Assembly: GCA_025350385.1 (NCBI GenBank)
Contig: JANXXZ010000064.1
Location: 1 to 17,232 of the forward strand
From: Bacteroidales bacterium
GTDB taxonomy: Bacteria > Bacteroidota > Bacteroidia > Bacteroidales > UBA4417
Direction of reading: 5' to 3'
DNA: 17,232 bases
Part shown: in pieces, positions 7,506-13,770 of the stretch
How the letters are laid out: every line of letters starts with the position of its first letter
How positions within the stretch are numbered: the first letter of the stretch is position 1
Notes under the pieces: model-generated
What the model saw: only the letters and a program-made list of their open reading frames with translations
Told to the model about the DNA's origin: nothing
The model's database searches: none
Made by a program: the position numbers and the translations under genes

Positions 7506-7545
7506 ATGCTTCTATGGTGCAGAGAATGTACCTGAACAGTATGGT

Positions 7546-8025
7546 TTATACGTGCATCTTGAGGCCAAAAAGAGCTAACTGATCGTTGGTATTTTGATCG
7601 TCGGTAAGTGAAAAGAATTTCCGGCCTTCATAAATGTAATAGCGGTAAACAGGCAAGGTCGGGGCAATTTCACCGGTAGCCGGGTCATAATGATTACAAT
7701 TGCTGCAATACCGGTATAAGCGATACACTGAGTTACTGGCAATGAATTGCATAAATGCCCATCCAACCGTGTCACGGTTTTTATTTATTACAGGCAGCTT
7801 TTCATAAAGTTCTCCATTACGTGTGTATGCATCAATTTTGGCAGTGGGGATTTTGATCATTTCTCCGTTCAGGAGGAAAATCCTTGTGATTGCAATGCCT
7901 ACCTGGATTTTACTGAAATAATAGGTCATTCCACCGCATGCTACAAAACTGTTTTTCTCAATGGTTGATGCATTGATTTCTGAAACCATCAGCATCAGTG
8001 TCAATATAACAAAGTACTTTTTCAT
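7546..8025 (-). CDS. Small secreted protein of unknown function, 159 aa (paralogue 1)
   Basis: Not a family I can name. The first ~19 residues (MKKYFVILTLMLMVSEINA) are a signal peptide, so the mature protein of about 140 residues is likely periplasmic or outer-membrane associated; there is no lipobox and no T9SS sorting domain. The mature part is predicted beta-rich, with a CSNC pair (two Cys three apart) after RLYRY, then DPATGEI and an aromatic VYRYYIY stretch. It aligns along its whole length with the product of 8105-8584: shared blocks are NS.V, G.TY, NG.L.E.LPV, RLYRY and DP..G.I, roughly one third identity by eye. A strong Shine-Dalgarno precedes the ATG at the same distance as in its twin. 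It lies 79 bp downstream of the twin on the same strand, with no terminator between, so co-transcription is likely. Confidence 0.75.
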   Translation of the reverse strand: MKKYFVILTLMLMVSEINASTIEKNSFVACGGMTYYFSKIQVGIAITRIFLLNGEMIKIPTAKIDAYTRNGELYEKLPVINKNRDTVGWAFMQFIASNSVYRLYRYCSNCNHYDPATGEIAPTLPVYRYYIYEGRKFFSLTDDQNTNDQLALFGLKMHV

Positions 8026-8033
8026 ATCCTGTT

Positions 8034-8041
8034 CCTCCTTT
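8034..8041 (-). promoter_or_regulatory. Strong Shine-Dalgarno of paralogue 1
   Basis: The minus strand reads AAAGGAGG, separated by 8 nt from the ATG at 8023-8025. It fixes the start codon and contrasts with most other genes here, which lack a visible Shine-Dalgarno. Confidence 0.8.
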
Positions 8042-8104
8042 CATTACCTATTTAACCCTGTGTAATAGTTGTTTCAGGCATTCGGGCAATCAAATTGAGC
8101 AAGA

Positions 8105-8584
8105 TCAGTTTCGGATCTCAATGCCGAAGAATGGAAGTGCGCTTACAGCATTGGTTTCATCAATCCGCAGGTAGAAATTCCCGTCCTTGAAAACATAATA
8201 TACATCTTCAGGATAGGTGTTAACAATCACCCCATTCACCGGGTCGCAGCGTTTGTTAAAACAATTGTAACGATAAAGCCTGAGACCATCTTTTGAGGTA
8301 ATATACTCCATCATGGCCATACAGGTAATATGCTTCTTTTTACATACTACAGGCAGGCGTTCAAACAGGCGTCCATTGTGCATCACTGTTTGAATATCAG
8401 TATTCTGAAGCTTGATTTTTTCACCATCGGAAGTGATGATGGTAGTGTTAACAATGCCCATTCTGATTTCGGTACCGAAATAGGTTTTACCGTTAGCTTT
8501 AACATAGCTGTTGTTTTCCTTACCGGCGGCATAAAGCCCGGCCGTGAGCATGCAAAGCAGCGTGATAATCATAATTCTTTTCAT
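8105..8584 (-). CDS. Small secreted protein of unknown function, 159 aa (paralogue 2)
   Basis: First gene of the tandem pair and paralogous to the product of 7546-8025, with the same length of 159 aa. A signal peptide (MKRIMIITLLCMLTAGLYAAG, cleavage near 19-20) directs it across the inner membrane. Shared blocks include NSYV, KTYF, the NGRLFERLPVV segment, GLRLYRY and DPVNGVI. Its Cys residues sit differently: NCFNKRC, rather than CSNC in the twin, plus two more Cys at VVCKKK and TCMAM. The mature protein looks beta-rich, with no catalytic signature. The divergence suggests an old duplication kept under selection. A TTTG/TACTTTTA promoter and a strong Shine-Dalgarno lie directly upstream. 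What the pair does is unknown. Confidence 0.75.
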   Translation of the reverse strand: MKRIMIITLLCMLTAGLYAAGKENNSYVKANGKTYFGTEIRMGIVNTTIITSDGEKIKLQNTDIQTVMHNGRLFERLPVVCKKKHITCMAMMEYITSKDGLRLYRYNCFNKRCDPVNGVIVNTYPEDVYYVFKDGNFYLRIDETNAVSALPFFGIEIRN

Positions 8585-8592
8585 GGCTTAAT

Positions 8593-8600
8593 CCTCCTTT
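8593..8600 (-). promoter_or_regulatory. Strong Shine-Dalgarno of paralogue 2
   Basis: Minus-strand AAAGGAGG, again exactly 8 nt before the ATG (8582-8584). Sequence and spacing equal those of the downstream paralogue, so the ribosome-binding site was duplicated with, or conserved along with, the gene. Confidence 0.8.
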
Positions 8601-8622
8601 TAGTTGGTTAATAATTTTGAAG

Positions 8623-8655
8623 TAAAAGTAGCTAACAAGTTGATCATGAATCAAA
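8623..8655 (-). promoter_or_regulatory. Promoter of the tandem 159-aa gene pair
   Basis: On the minus strand TTTG (8655-8652) is followed after 21 bp by TACTTTTA (8630-8623), one base away from the TAnnTTTG consensus. The leader would be about 35 nt and contains the Shine-Dalgarno. Confidence 0.5.
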
Positions 8656-8770
8656 TGTATTCGATAAGATTGAATAATCAGTCGTTATATGACATTACCG
8701 GGAAAATTGACATGTTGGCGAAGACAATGGACTTTTCACCGAGAATATTCGGGCGGATACGTTGTTAATT

Positions 8771-8886
8771 GCGGATATCGGATGTTGGATATCAGGTTTC
8801 GCCTGCCTGCATGACGTTGATCTTCAAATTTGAGGATAATCCATGCAATCAGGCAGGAATCTCGGATGTTGGATGTTGGGTTTTGA
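8771..8886. repeat. Composite repeat: direct repeats around a hairpin
   Basis: A 13-base direct repeat, TCGGATGTTGGAT, occurs at 8778-8790 and 8862-8874. Between the copies lies a nested inverted repeat: CCTGCCTG (8802-8809) pairs with CAGGCAGG (8850-8857), CATG (8810-8813) with CATG (8842-8845), and the core ATCTTCAAATTTGAGGAT (8820-8837) is an 18-bp palindrome with one mismatched pair. It encodes nothing recognisable and resembles small dispersed intergenic elements. Confidence 0.65.
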
Positions 8887-8917
8887 GATGCCGAATAAAT
8901 GACAACCAACAGCTGAC

Positions 8918-8966
8918 AACCAATAACCAATAACCAATAACCGATAACCAATAGCTAATAACGGAT
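8918..8966. repeat. Heptamer tandem repeat (AACCAAT)n
   Basis: Seven consecutive 7-bp units: AACCAAT three times, AACCGAT, AACCAAT, then the degenerate AGCTAAT and AACGGAT. It directly abuts the terminator of the LytTR gene. Such arrays can vary in copy number by slippage. Confidence 0.8.
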
Positions 8967-8967
8967 A

Positions 8968-9001
8968 CAAAAAAAGCACTGAAAAATGATATTACAGTGC
9001 T
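8968..9001 (-). terminator. Intrinsic terminator of the LytTR regulator gene
   Basis: On the minus strand AGCACTG (9001-8995) pairs with CAGTGCT (8981-8975) over a 13-nt loop, followed directly by a run of T residues (TTTTTTTG). It lies 24 bp past the stop codon. A textbook rho-independent terminator. Confidence 0.85.
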
Positions 9002-9024
9002 CTGTCTTTTAGTTAGAGAATGGC

Positions 9025-9765
9025 TTAAGCCATTTTCCTTTTTTCAATAAGGTCGAAGAAATTCTTTTGGTAGGTATCGCTGATCGGGATATGTTCTTCC
9101 CCTATTTTAATGTGTTTCCGTTCGACGAATTCAATTTTATCAATAGCAACAAAATAAGATTTATGTACACGGCAAAACTGGGGTTCGCGCAGCATATCTT
9201 CGATCCTTTTGGCATTCATCAGGGTCATGATCCGGCGGTTTTTGGTGACAATCCGCCAGTAATCACCCATTCCTTCCACATACATTACATCCGAAGTTTC
9301 TACTTTCTCAATGCGGGTTTCAGTTTTTACAAAAAAGTAAGTATGTTCTTTGCTATCCGAAACCGGGAGTGAATCATTTTTTTCGGTTACGGGTTCAGCC
9401 GATTCCTTCTGCATCCGTTCACATACCTTGTTCACTCCCCTCACAAAGCGTTCAAACGAGATGGGTTTTAGCATATAATCCACCACATCAAGTTCAAATC
9501 CCTGGAGTGCGAAGTTGTCGTAGGCAGTTGTAAGGATTACATAGGGTTTCTGATGCATTGAATTCAGCAATTGGATTCCTGTAAGTTCTTCCATCTGGAT
9601 GTCAAGAAACATGAGATCGACTGTGTATTCCCGTAGGTATTCGAGGGTATCGAGTGCATTGGTAAAAGTGTTCAGAAGATTCAGGAAGGGAACCTTGGTA
9701 CAATATGCCTTTATGATATCAAGGGCCAGGGGCTCATCATCTATGGCTATGCAGTTTATCTTCAT
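9025..9765 (-). CDS. LytTR-family response regulator
   Basis: A DNA-binding response regulator of the LytR/AlgR type, 246 aa. The receiver domain (about 3-118) has the acidic pair Asp9-Asp10, phospho-acceptor Asp55 (in LMFLDIQM), Thr79/Thr80 and Lys100 before Pro101, so it looks active. A linker of about 25 residues, rich in Glu and Ser, leads to a LytTR domain (about 143-243), recognisable from FVKTETRIEKVETSDVMYVE, the RIMTLMN segment and FCRVHKSYFVAIDKIEFVE. It would be phosphorylated by the kinase encoded just upstream on the same strand. The 311-bp gap between the two contains a candidate promoter with a palindrome over its start site, so the regulator may also be expressed alone. A strong terminator follows. 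Target genes cannot be told from the sequence. Confidence 0.95.
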   Translation of the reverse strand: MKINCIAIDDEPLALDIIKAYCTKVPFLNLLNTFTNALDTLEYLREYTVDLMFLDIQMEELTGIQLLNSMHQKPYVILTTAYDNFALQGFELDVVDYMLKPISFERFVRGVNKVCERMQKESAEPVTEKNDSLPVSDSKEHTYFFVKTETRIEKVETSDVMYVEGMGDYWRIVTKNRRIMTLMNAKRIEDMLREPQFCRVHKSYFVAIDKIEFVERKHIKIGEEHIPISDTYQKNFFDLIEKRKMA

Positions 9766-9901
9766 GGGTCAGTGATTTATTTCCAGGTTTCTTACTAAAT
9801 GCGACAGGATCAGATTATTCTTCTATGCGCACCGGTTCATGTATCGGGGTTCCAGGCAGAGATCAGTTTTAATGCCGGGTATGGATCAACTTATGGCAAC
9901 C

Positions 9902-9917
9902 TAACTTTTAAAAGTTA
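9902..9917. promoter_or_regulatory. 16-bp perfect palindrome at the putative LytTR-gene start site
   Basis: TAACTTTTAAAAGTTA is a perfect palindrome. It lies just past the candidate -7 element (9921-9928) on the minus strand, where transcription should begin, so it is a candidate operator. Its AT-richness leaves room for chance. Confidence 0.4.
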
Positions 9918-9920
9918 ATA

Positions 9921-9953
9921 TAAAGATACAAAAGTTGGCTTAAATGTTATCAA
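9921..9953 (-). promoter_or_regulatory. Candidate promoter of the LytTR regulator gene
   Basis: Minus-strand TTG (9953-9951) is followed after 22 bp by TATCTTTA (9928-9921), one base off TAnnTTTG. The spacing is at the long end for this promoter class. The leader would be about 145 nt, long for this window. Confidence 0.4.
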
Positions 9954-10076
9954 TGTGTTAATTCTTTTCAGCAATATCTGATTAATAACAGTCAATAAAA
10001 CTCCGGGCAATCTGGACTTCTCCTGTGAGGATTTAAAGTAACTTTTTAACAGTAATCTGTAGTAAATTTAAATGAT

Positions 10077-11105
10077 TCAGGTATTTATTTCCAGTTTTAC
10101 CCTGAACATCACATCATCTTCGGTAATCAATAGCATATGCTTCGCCGGGTAAAGAAGTTCGAGCCTGCGTTTAATATTCTGCAAACCGATGCCAACCGAC
10201 TCGTCCTTCTGCGCAAGCATATTCTGTTTAAAATAATTGGCAACCTCGAACAGTATCTTCGTTGGTTCTATTTTCATATGAATCATGATGCCGGGTGTAT
10301 GGGTTTTTCCACCATGTTTAAAAGCATTTTCCACAAAGGGAATGAGGAGCATGGGAGCTATGGTACGATTTTCCGTTTCACCCTCTATGGCCAATTCGAC
10401 AAAGCCATTCAGATTGATCCGTAATTTCTGTAATTCAATAAAGCTCCTGAGATAATCAATTTCTTTTTCGAGTTGAACCGAATCGCCATTGGCATCATAA
10501 AGCATATACCGCATGATGCTTGAAAGTTTCATCACAGCAGCGGGCGCTTCTTCCGATTTCTTATATACCAGCGAATAAATATTGTTGAGCGTGTTAAACA
10601 GGAAATGTGGGTTTACCTGTGAGCGAAGCAGAGCCAGTTCACTGGACTGACGCTGGTTGATAAGTTCGTCCTTCAGTTTCTGCGAATCAAACCAATCGAT
10701 CATAAAACGGATGAGAACAGCATAAATCCCGGTAATTATGATCAGTCGTAGTTCATTCCACACCCATTCACTCTGAATGACCAGTTCTTTTTGCGGCAAA
10801 TGGCCGATATACTTCCAGAAGGCGAAATCGAGCGGCAGGCGGATACCCAGGATTACAATTACCAACACCAGGATAGCAACGATGCTCAGTGGTTTGAATT
10901 TGTATTTTATCAGGTAAGGAAAACTGAAATAAATAGAATAGAAGGAGATTAAATTCAAAAAGGTTGTGATGGATACATCTTTGAGATAGCGGAAGTTTTC
11001 GAGGTAAGCAGCATCAAGCTTGTTGATATAAAAAGGGAACAGTCCCTGGTTTATGATATATATCCAGTAGACAATGTGTATGAGGATTTTATATTTCTTC
11101 TTCAT
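10077..11105 (-). CDS. LytS/YehU-type sensor histidine kinase
   Basis: A membrane histidine kinase of the His_kinase (LytS/YehU) family, 342 aa. Four hydrophobic segments at about 8-26, 45-66, 72-92 and 120-138 form the sensor, with almost no periplasmic domain, so the signal is likely membrane-borne or sensed by the helices. A short linker (FDSQKLKDELINQRQSSELA) leads to the phospho-acceptor His167 in QVNPHFLFN. The ATPase part shows the N box LLIPFVENAFKHG and a glycine box GIGLQNIKRRLELLY near the C-terminus. The typical domain order and length indicate an intact kinase. The partner is almost certainly the LytTR regulator downstream on the same strand. The start at 11105 gives a basic MKKKYK N-terminus ahead of the first helix; there is no Shine-Dalgarno. 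Confidence 0.95.
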   Translation of the reverse strand: MKKKYKILIHIVYWIYIINQGLFPFYINKLDAAYLENFRYLKDVSITTFLNLISFYSIYFSFPYLIKYKFKPLSIVAILVLVIVILGIRLPLDFAFWKYIGHLPQKELVIQSEWVWNELRLIIITGIYAVLIRFMIDWFDSQKLKDELINQRQSSELALLRSQVNPHFLFNTLNNIYSLVYKKSEEAPAAVMKLSSIMRYMLYDANGDSVQLEKEIDYLRSFIELQKLRINLNGFVELAIEGETENRTIAPMLLIPFVENAFKHGGKTHTPGIMIHMKIEPTKILFEVANYFKQNMLAQKDESVGIGLQNIKRRLELLYPAKHMLLITEDDVMFRVKLEINT

Positions 11106-11429
11106 GCCGGACTGTTCTGTTTTAAGCTTGAAATTACTGCAAATTAACTTTATAAATTAATTCCCTGCTATTCAAATCGATGAAGAGAGAGAGAATTCCG
11201 ATGAACCTCCCCGAAAAACCGGTCAGAGGGATAAAATGGATTCTGGTTGTTCGCAAATCCTTGATATCAGGGTCATAAGGATGACGTGTATTTTGCGGTA
11301 ATGCTGCGGTTTATCGATTGCTTAAATGGATTGAAGTATAATTGACTGTTTTTCAAATAAAACCGGACCCTTAAAAAAGAAGGATCCGGTTCAGGTTATT
11401 TAAGTAAAATTCAAGATTTAACACCGGAT
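11106..11429. other. Gap between the kinase and M13 peptidase genes
   Basis: 324 bases with the kinase upstream region at the left and the peptidase terminator at the right. A 32-codon frame (11180-11278, plus) has no ribosome-binding site or recognisable product and is not called. About 11180-11340 otherwise holds nothing I can identify. Confidence 0.6.
11361..11391 (-). terminator. Intrinsic terminator of the M13 peptidase gene
   Basis: AACCGGACCCTT (11361-11372) pairs with AAGGATCCGGTT (11380-11391), a 12-bp stem with one mismatch and a 7-nt loop. On the minus strand it is followed by TTATTTGAAAAA. It lies 38 bp past the peptidase stop. Confidence 0.75.
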
Positions 11430-13487
11430 CTACCAGATATTTGCTCTTTTTTCTGCAGGCAGGTAGCGTTTATCAGTGGGTTGAATGTTGAAAGCCTCAT
11501 AAAAATACGGAATATTATATACAATTCCGTCAACGCGGGCTTCACCAGGTGAGTGAACATCTTCTTTAAGCCTGCGCATGAGCGCTTTATCGCGGATATT
11601 ATTACGCCAAACCTGGGCATAGGACAGGAAGAAACGCTGGGCCGGAGTGAATTCGTCAATTTTTGTTTTCATATCCTTGCTCTGCATGGCTTTTAGAAAA
11701 GCAGTATAGGAAATGTTTACTCCGCCCAGATCAGCAATATTTTCGCCTAAAGTAAGTTTGCCATCAACGTGCAGTGAATCCAGTATCCTGAAATTATTAT
11801 ACTGATCGACCAGCACCTGGGTTTGTTTTTCAAAGTTTTTGGAATCCTCAGGAGTCCACCAGTCGCGCAGATTACCTTCCTTATCATATTGCCTTCCCTG
11901 GTCGTCAAATCCATGGCTCATTTCATGACCTATCACCACGCCGATTGCCCCGTAATTGACCGCATCGTCCGCATTCAACCAGAAAAATGGAGGTTGCAGA
12001 ATTGCTGCCGGGAATACGATTTCGTTCATATTGGGATTATAATAGGCATTCACTGTTTGAGGAGTCATGCCCCATTCGCTGCGGTCGACAGGTTTGCCGA
12101 TCTTGTTTAATTCTCGTTTAATTGCAAAACGATTGGCATTCAGGTTATTCTCGTAATAGGAAGTTGTCCCGACACTCAGGCTGTTGTAATCGATCCATTT
12201 ATCGGGATACCCGACTTTAACATTGATCTTTTCGAGTTTTTTGACTGCTTCTTTCTTGGTGGAATCACCCATCCATGCAAGATTCATGATCCGGTCCTTC
12301 AGGGCGGATTTCAGGTTACCGACCAATTGGATCATTCGCTGTTTTGCCTGTGGCGGGAAATATTTTTCCACATAAAGCTGACCTACAGCTTCACCAAGTG
12401 AGCCGGAGGTTTGGTCAAGGACCCTTTTCCAGCGAGGCTGCTGTTCTTTTGTTCCTGAAAGTACTGTGCCAAAAAAAGCAAAGTGTTCCTTGTCGAAATC
12501 GGTGGACAGATAGCTGGCTGCATTATTTATTATATTCCATTTCAGGTAAGATTTCCACTCCTTCATCGGAATAGTTTTCATCATACCAGCCATCCCTTTA
12601 ATAAATGCGGGCTGGCCAATATTGATCTCGTCGGTTTTTGTAACGCCTAGAATGGAGAAGTAAGAATTCCAGTCAAATTCCGGTGCCATTTTTCTAAGGC
12701 CATCAAGATCAGTCTTATTGTAATTTGCGACCGGATTCCGAAGTTCAAGGTTCGTTTTCGAAACTCTGGCGAGATCAGTTTCAATCTTCATCACATTGGC
12801 AGCATTAACTTTGGCTTGTTCAGCATCCAGTCCTGACAAAGTAAACATCCGGGTCATATGTTGCAGGTATTCGGCCCTTATCTCGGTTGAACGGGGATCC
12901 TGGCCCAGGTAATAATCACGGTCGGGAAGGCCCAGACCACCCTGATAGAGATGACCTATAACCTTGTTACTGTTCTTTTCGTCGGGGGAACTGAAAAAGT
13001 AAAACAAAGATGAAATTCCTGTAACATGCTTTTCGGCTACCAGTTTCTGGAGATCGGAAATGGTAGAAAGATTTTCTATCCTGGCAAGATCATCCTTAAC
13101 AGGCCCGGTTCCTTCTTTTTCGATTTTTAAAGTATCCATCCCGGTATTATAGAAGTCGCGAATCTTCTGATTTACTGAACCGGCTGCAGCACTTTTATCC
13201 TTCGATGCTTCTTCCAGTATGGTTTTAAGCTGTTTGTAGTTATCTTCTTCCAACGCTTCGAATGCTCCGTAACGGCTGAATTCGGCAGGTATCGGGTTAT
13301 TCTTCAACCAGGTTCCGTTAGCATACTTGTAAAAATCGTCGCCTGCCTTCACGGAAGTATCCATGTTGCTAGCTGAAATTGCTTTTTCATCCATAACTTT
13401 TTGTTTGCAGCTGACAACCAGTATCAGCATTACTGTGGCTCCCAGGATTGCCAATAAGTGGTTCGCGGTTCTGTTTTTCTCGTTCAT
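11430..13487 (-). CDS. M13-family (neprilysin/PepO-like) metallopeptidase lipoprotein
   Basis: A zinc endopeptidase of family M13, 685 aa, a full family length. The N-terminus is a lipoprotein signal: a hydrophobic stretch (AILGATVMLILVVSC) with Cys27 as the likely lipidated residue, so the enzyme should be anchored in the envelope, facing the periplasm or outside. The N-terminal half (about 45-430) is the M13 N domain, opening with VKAGDDFYKYANGTWL. The catalytic half carries the substrate-binding NAYYNP, the zinc motif HEMSH (His521, Glu522, His525) followed by GFDDQG, and the third ligand in GENIAD (Glu582, with Asp586). The last residues (RANIW) keep the C-terminal Trp seen in the family. 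Expected role is cleavage of short peptides in the envelope. It has its own promoter and terminator, so it is a single-gene unit. Confidence 0.96.
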   Translation of the reverse strand: MNEKNRTANHLLAILGATVMLILVVSCKQKVMDEKAISASNMDTSVKAGDDFYKYANGTWLKNNPIPAEFSRYGAFEALEEDNYKQLKTILEEASKDKSAAAGSVNQKIRDFYNTGMDTLKIEKEGTGPVKDDLARIENLSTISDLQKLVAEKHVTGISSLFYFFSSPDEKNSNKVIGHLYQGGLGLPDRDYYLGQDPRSTEIRAEYLQHMTRMFTLSGLDAEQAKVNAANVMKIETDLARVSKTNLELRNPVANYNKTDLDGLRKMAPEFDWNSYFSILGVTKTDEINIGQPAFIKGMAGMMKTIPMKEWKSYLKWNIINNAASYLSTDFDKEHFAFFGTVLSGTKEQQPRWKRVLDQTSGSLGEAVGQLYVEKYFPPQAKQRMIQLVGNLKSALKDRIMNLAWMGDSTKKEAVKKLEKINVKVGYPDKWIDYNSLSVGTTSYYENNLNANRFAIKRELNKIGKPVDRSEWGMTPQTVNAYYNPNMNEIVFPAAILQPPFFWLNADDAVNYGAIGVVIGHEMSHGFDDQGRQYDKEGNLRDWWTPEDSKNFEKQTQVLVDQYNNFRILDSLHVDGKLTLGENIADLGGVNISYTAFLKAMQSKDMKTKIDEFTPAQRFFLSYAQVWRNNIRDKALMRRLKEDVHSPGEARVDGIVYNIPYFYEAFNIQPTDKRYLPAEKRANIW

Positions 13488-13512
13488 TGTTGCAGGATAT
13501 TTTTAAGGTGCG

Positions 13513-13541
13513 CAAAAGTAGCAAATGGAAGGTAGGGACAA
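13513..13541 (-). promoter_or_regulatory. Promoter of the M13 peptidase gene
   Basis: On the minus strand TTG (13541-13539), 18 bp, then TACTTTTG (13520-13513): a full match to the Bacteroidota -33/-7 pattern. The leader would be about 20 nt. This is the best promoter in the window. Confidence 0.7.
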
Positions 13542-13656
13542 CCTTTTATTCGTTATAAAGCAGGAGATTATCTATAACTTGTTTATTTTGATCGGTGAAT
13601 TGAAACCCAGGTTATCCATAAAATCCCTGTTAAGTAGAAATTGTTGAATTAAAATT

Positions 13657-13761
13657 AAACCACCAAGACACTAAGTACACCAAGAAACACAGAGAAATTG
13701 TTGACAGCTAGATAATAAGCATTCTTAGTGTTTCTAGTTGCTCTCTATATCTGAGTGGTTT
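13657..13761. repeat. Foldback element with two 42-bp arms
   Basis: The left arm 13657-13698 starts AAACCACCAAGACACTAAG. The right arm 13720-13761, read on the other strand, starts AAACCACTCAGATATAGAG. They align over 42 positions without gaps, with about 26 matches, including the end AAACCAC and an inner GAAACAC/GAAACAC block. The 21-bp centre is unique. It starts 9 bp after the GH20 stop codon and may act as its 3'-end structure. The words CCAAGACACTAAG are typical of degenerate repeats seen between genes in this phylum. Confidence 0.65.
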
Positions 13762-13770
13762 TGAAAACAT

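Larger units (their letters stand above)
7140..7545. other. Intergenic region between convergent genes, filled with repeats
   Basis: No gene is seen in these 406 bases. In order it holds a foldback element (7193-7270), an AT-rich spacer, repeat copy B (7341-7452) and a strong hairpin (7469-7505). The left gene (plus) and right gene (minus) both end here, so all of it is downstream sequence. Confidence 0.7.
8585..9024. other. Intergenic region of 440 bp: promoter, repeats, terminator
   Basis: No credible gene. From left to right it contains the Shine-Dalgarno and promoter of the 159-aa pair (8593-8655), about 115 bases with no recognised feature, a composite repeat (8771-8886), a heptamer array (8918-8966) and the terminator of the LytTR gene. 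A 71-residue frame across it (8736-8951) is built from repeats and is rejected. Confidence 0.7.
9766..10076. other. Gap between kinase and regulator genes
   Basis: These 311 bases hold no gene. The left 136 bases would be the 5' leader of the LytTR gene if the promoter at 9921-9953 is used. The part from 9954 to 10076 is AT-rich with no clear terminator for the kinase gene, so read-through from kinase to regulator is possible. Confidence 0.6.

Noticed and set aside
8736..8951. A 71-aa minus-strand protein
   Set aside because: The frame is made of the heptamer and direct repeats (VIGYWLLVIGCQLLV) and has no homology-like features; it is a by-product of the repeats.
8918..8966. A CRISPR array
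   Set aside because: The units are 7-bp contiguous tandem repeats with no spacers, and there are no cas genes.
11180..11278. A 32-codon plus-strand gene
   Set aside because: No Shine-Dalgarno, no convincing promoter, no recognisable product; length is within chance expectation.
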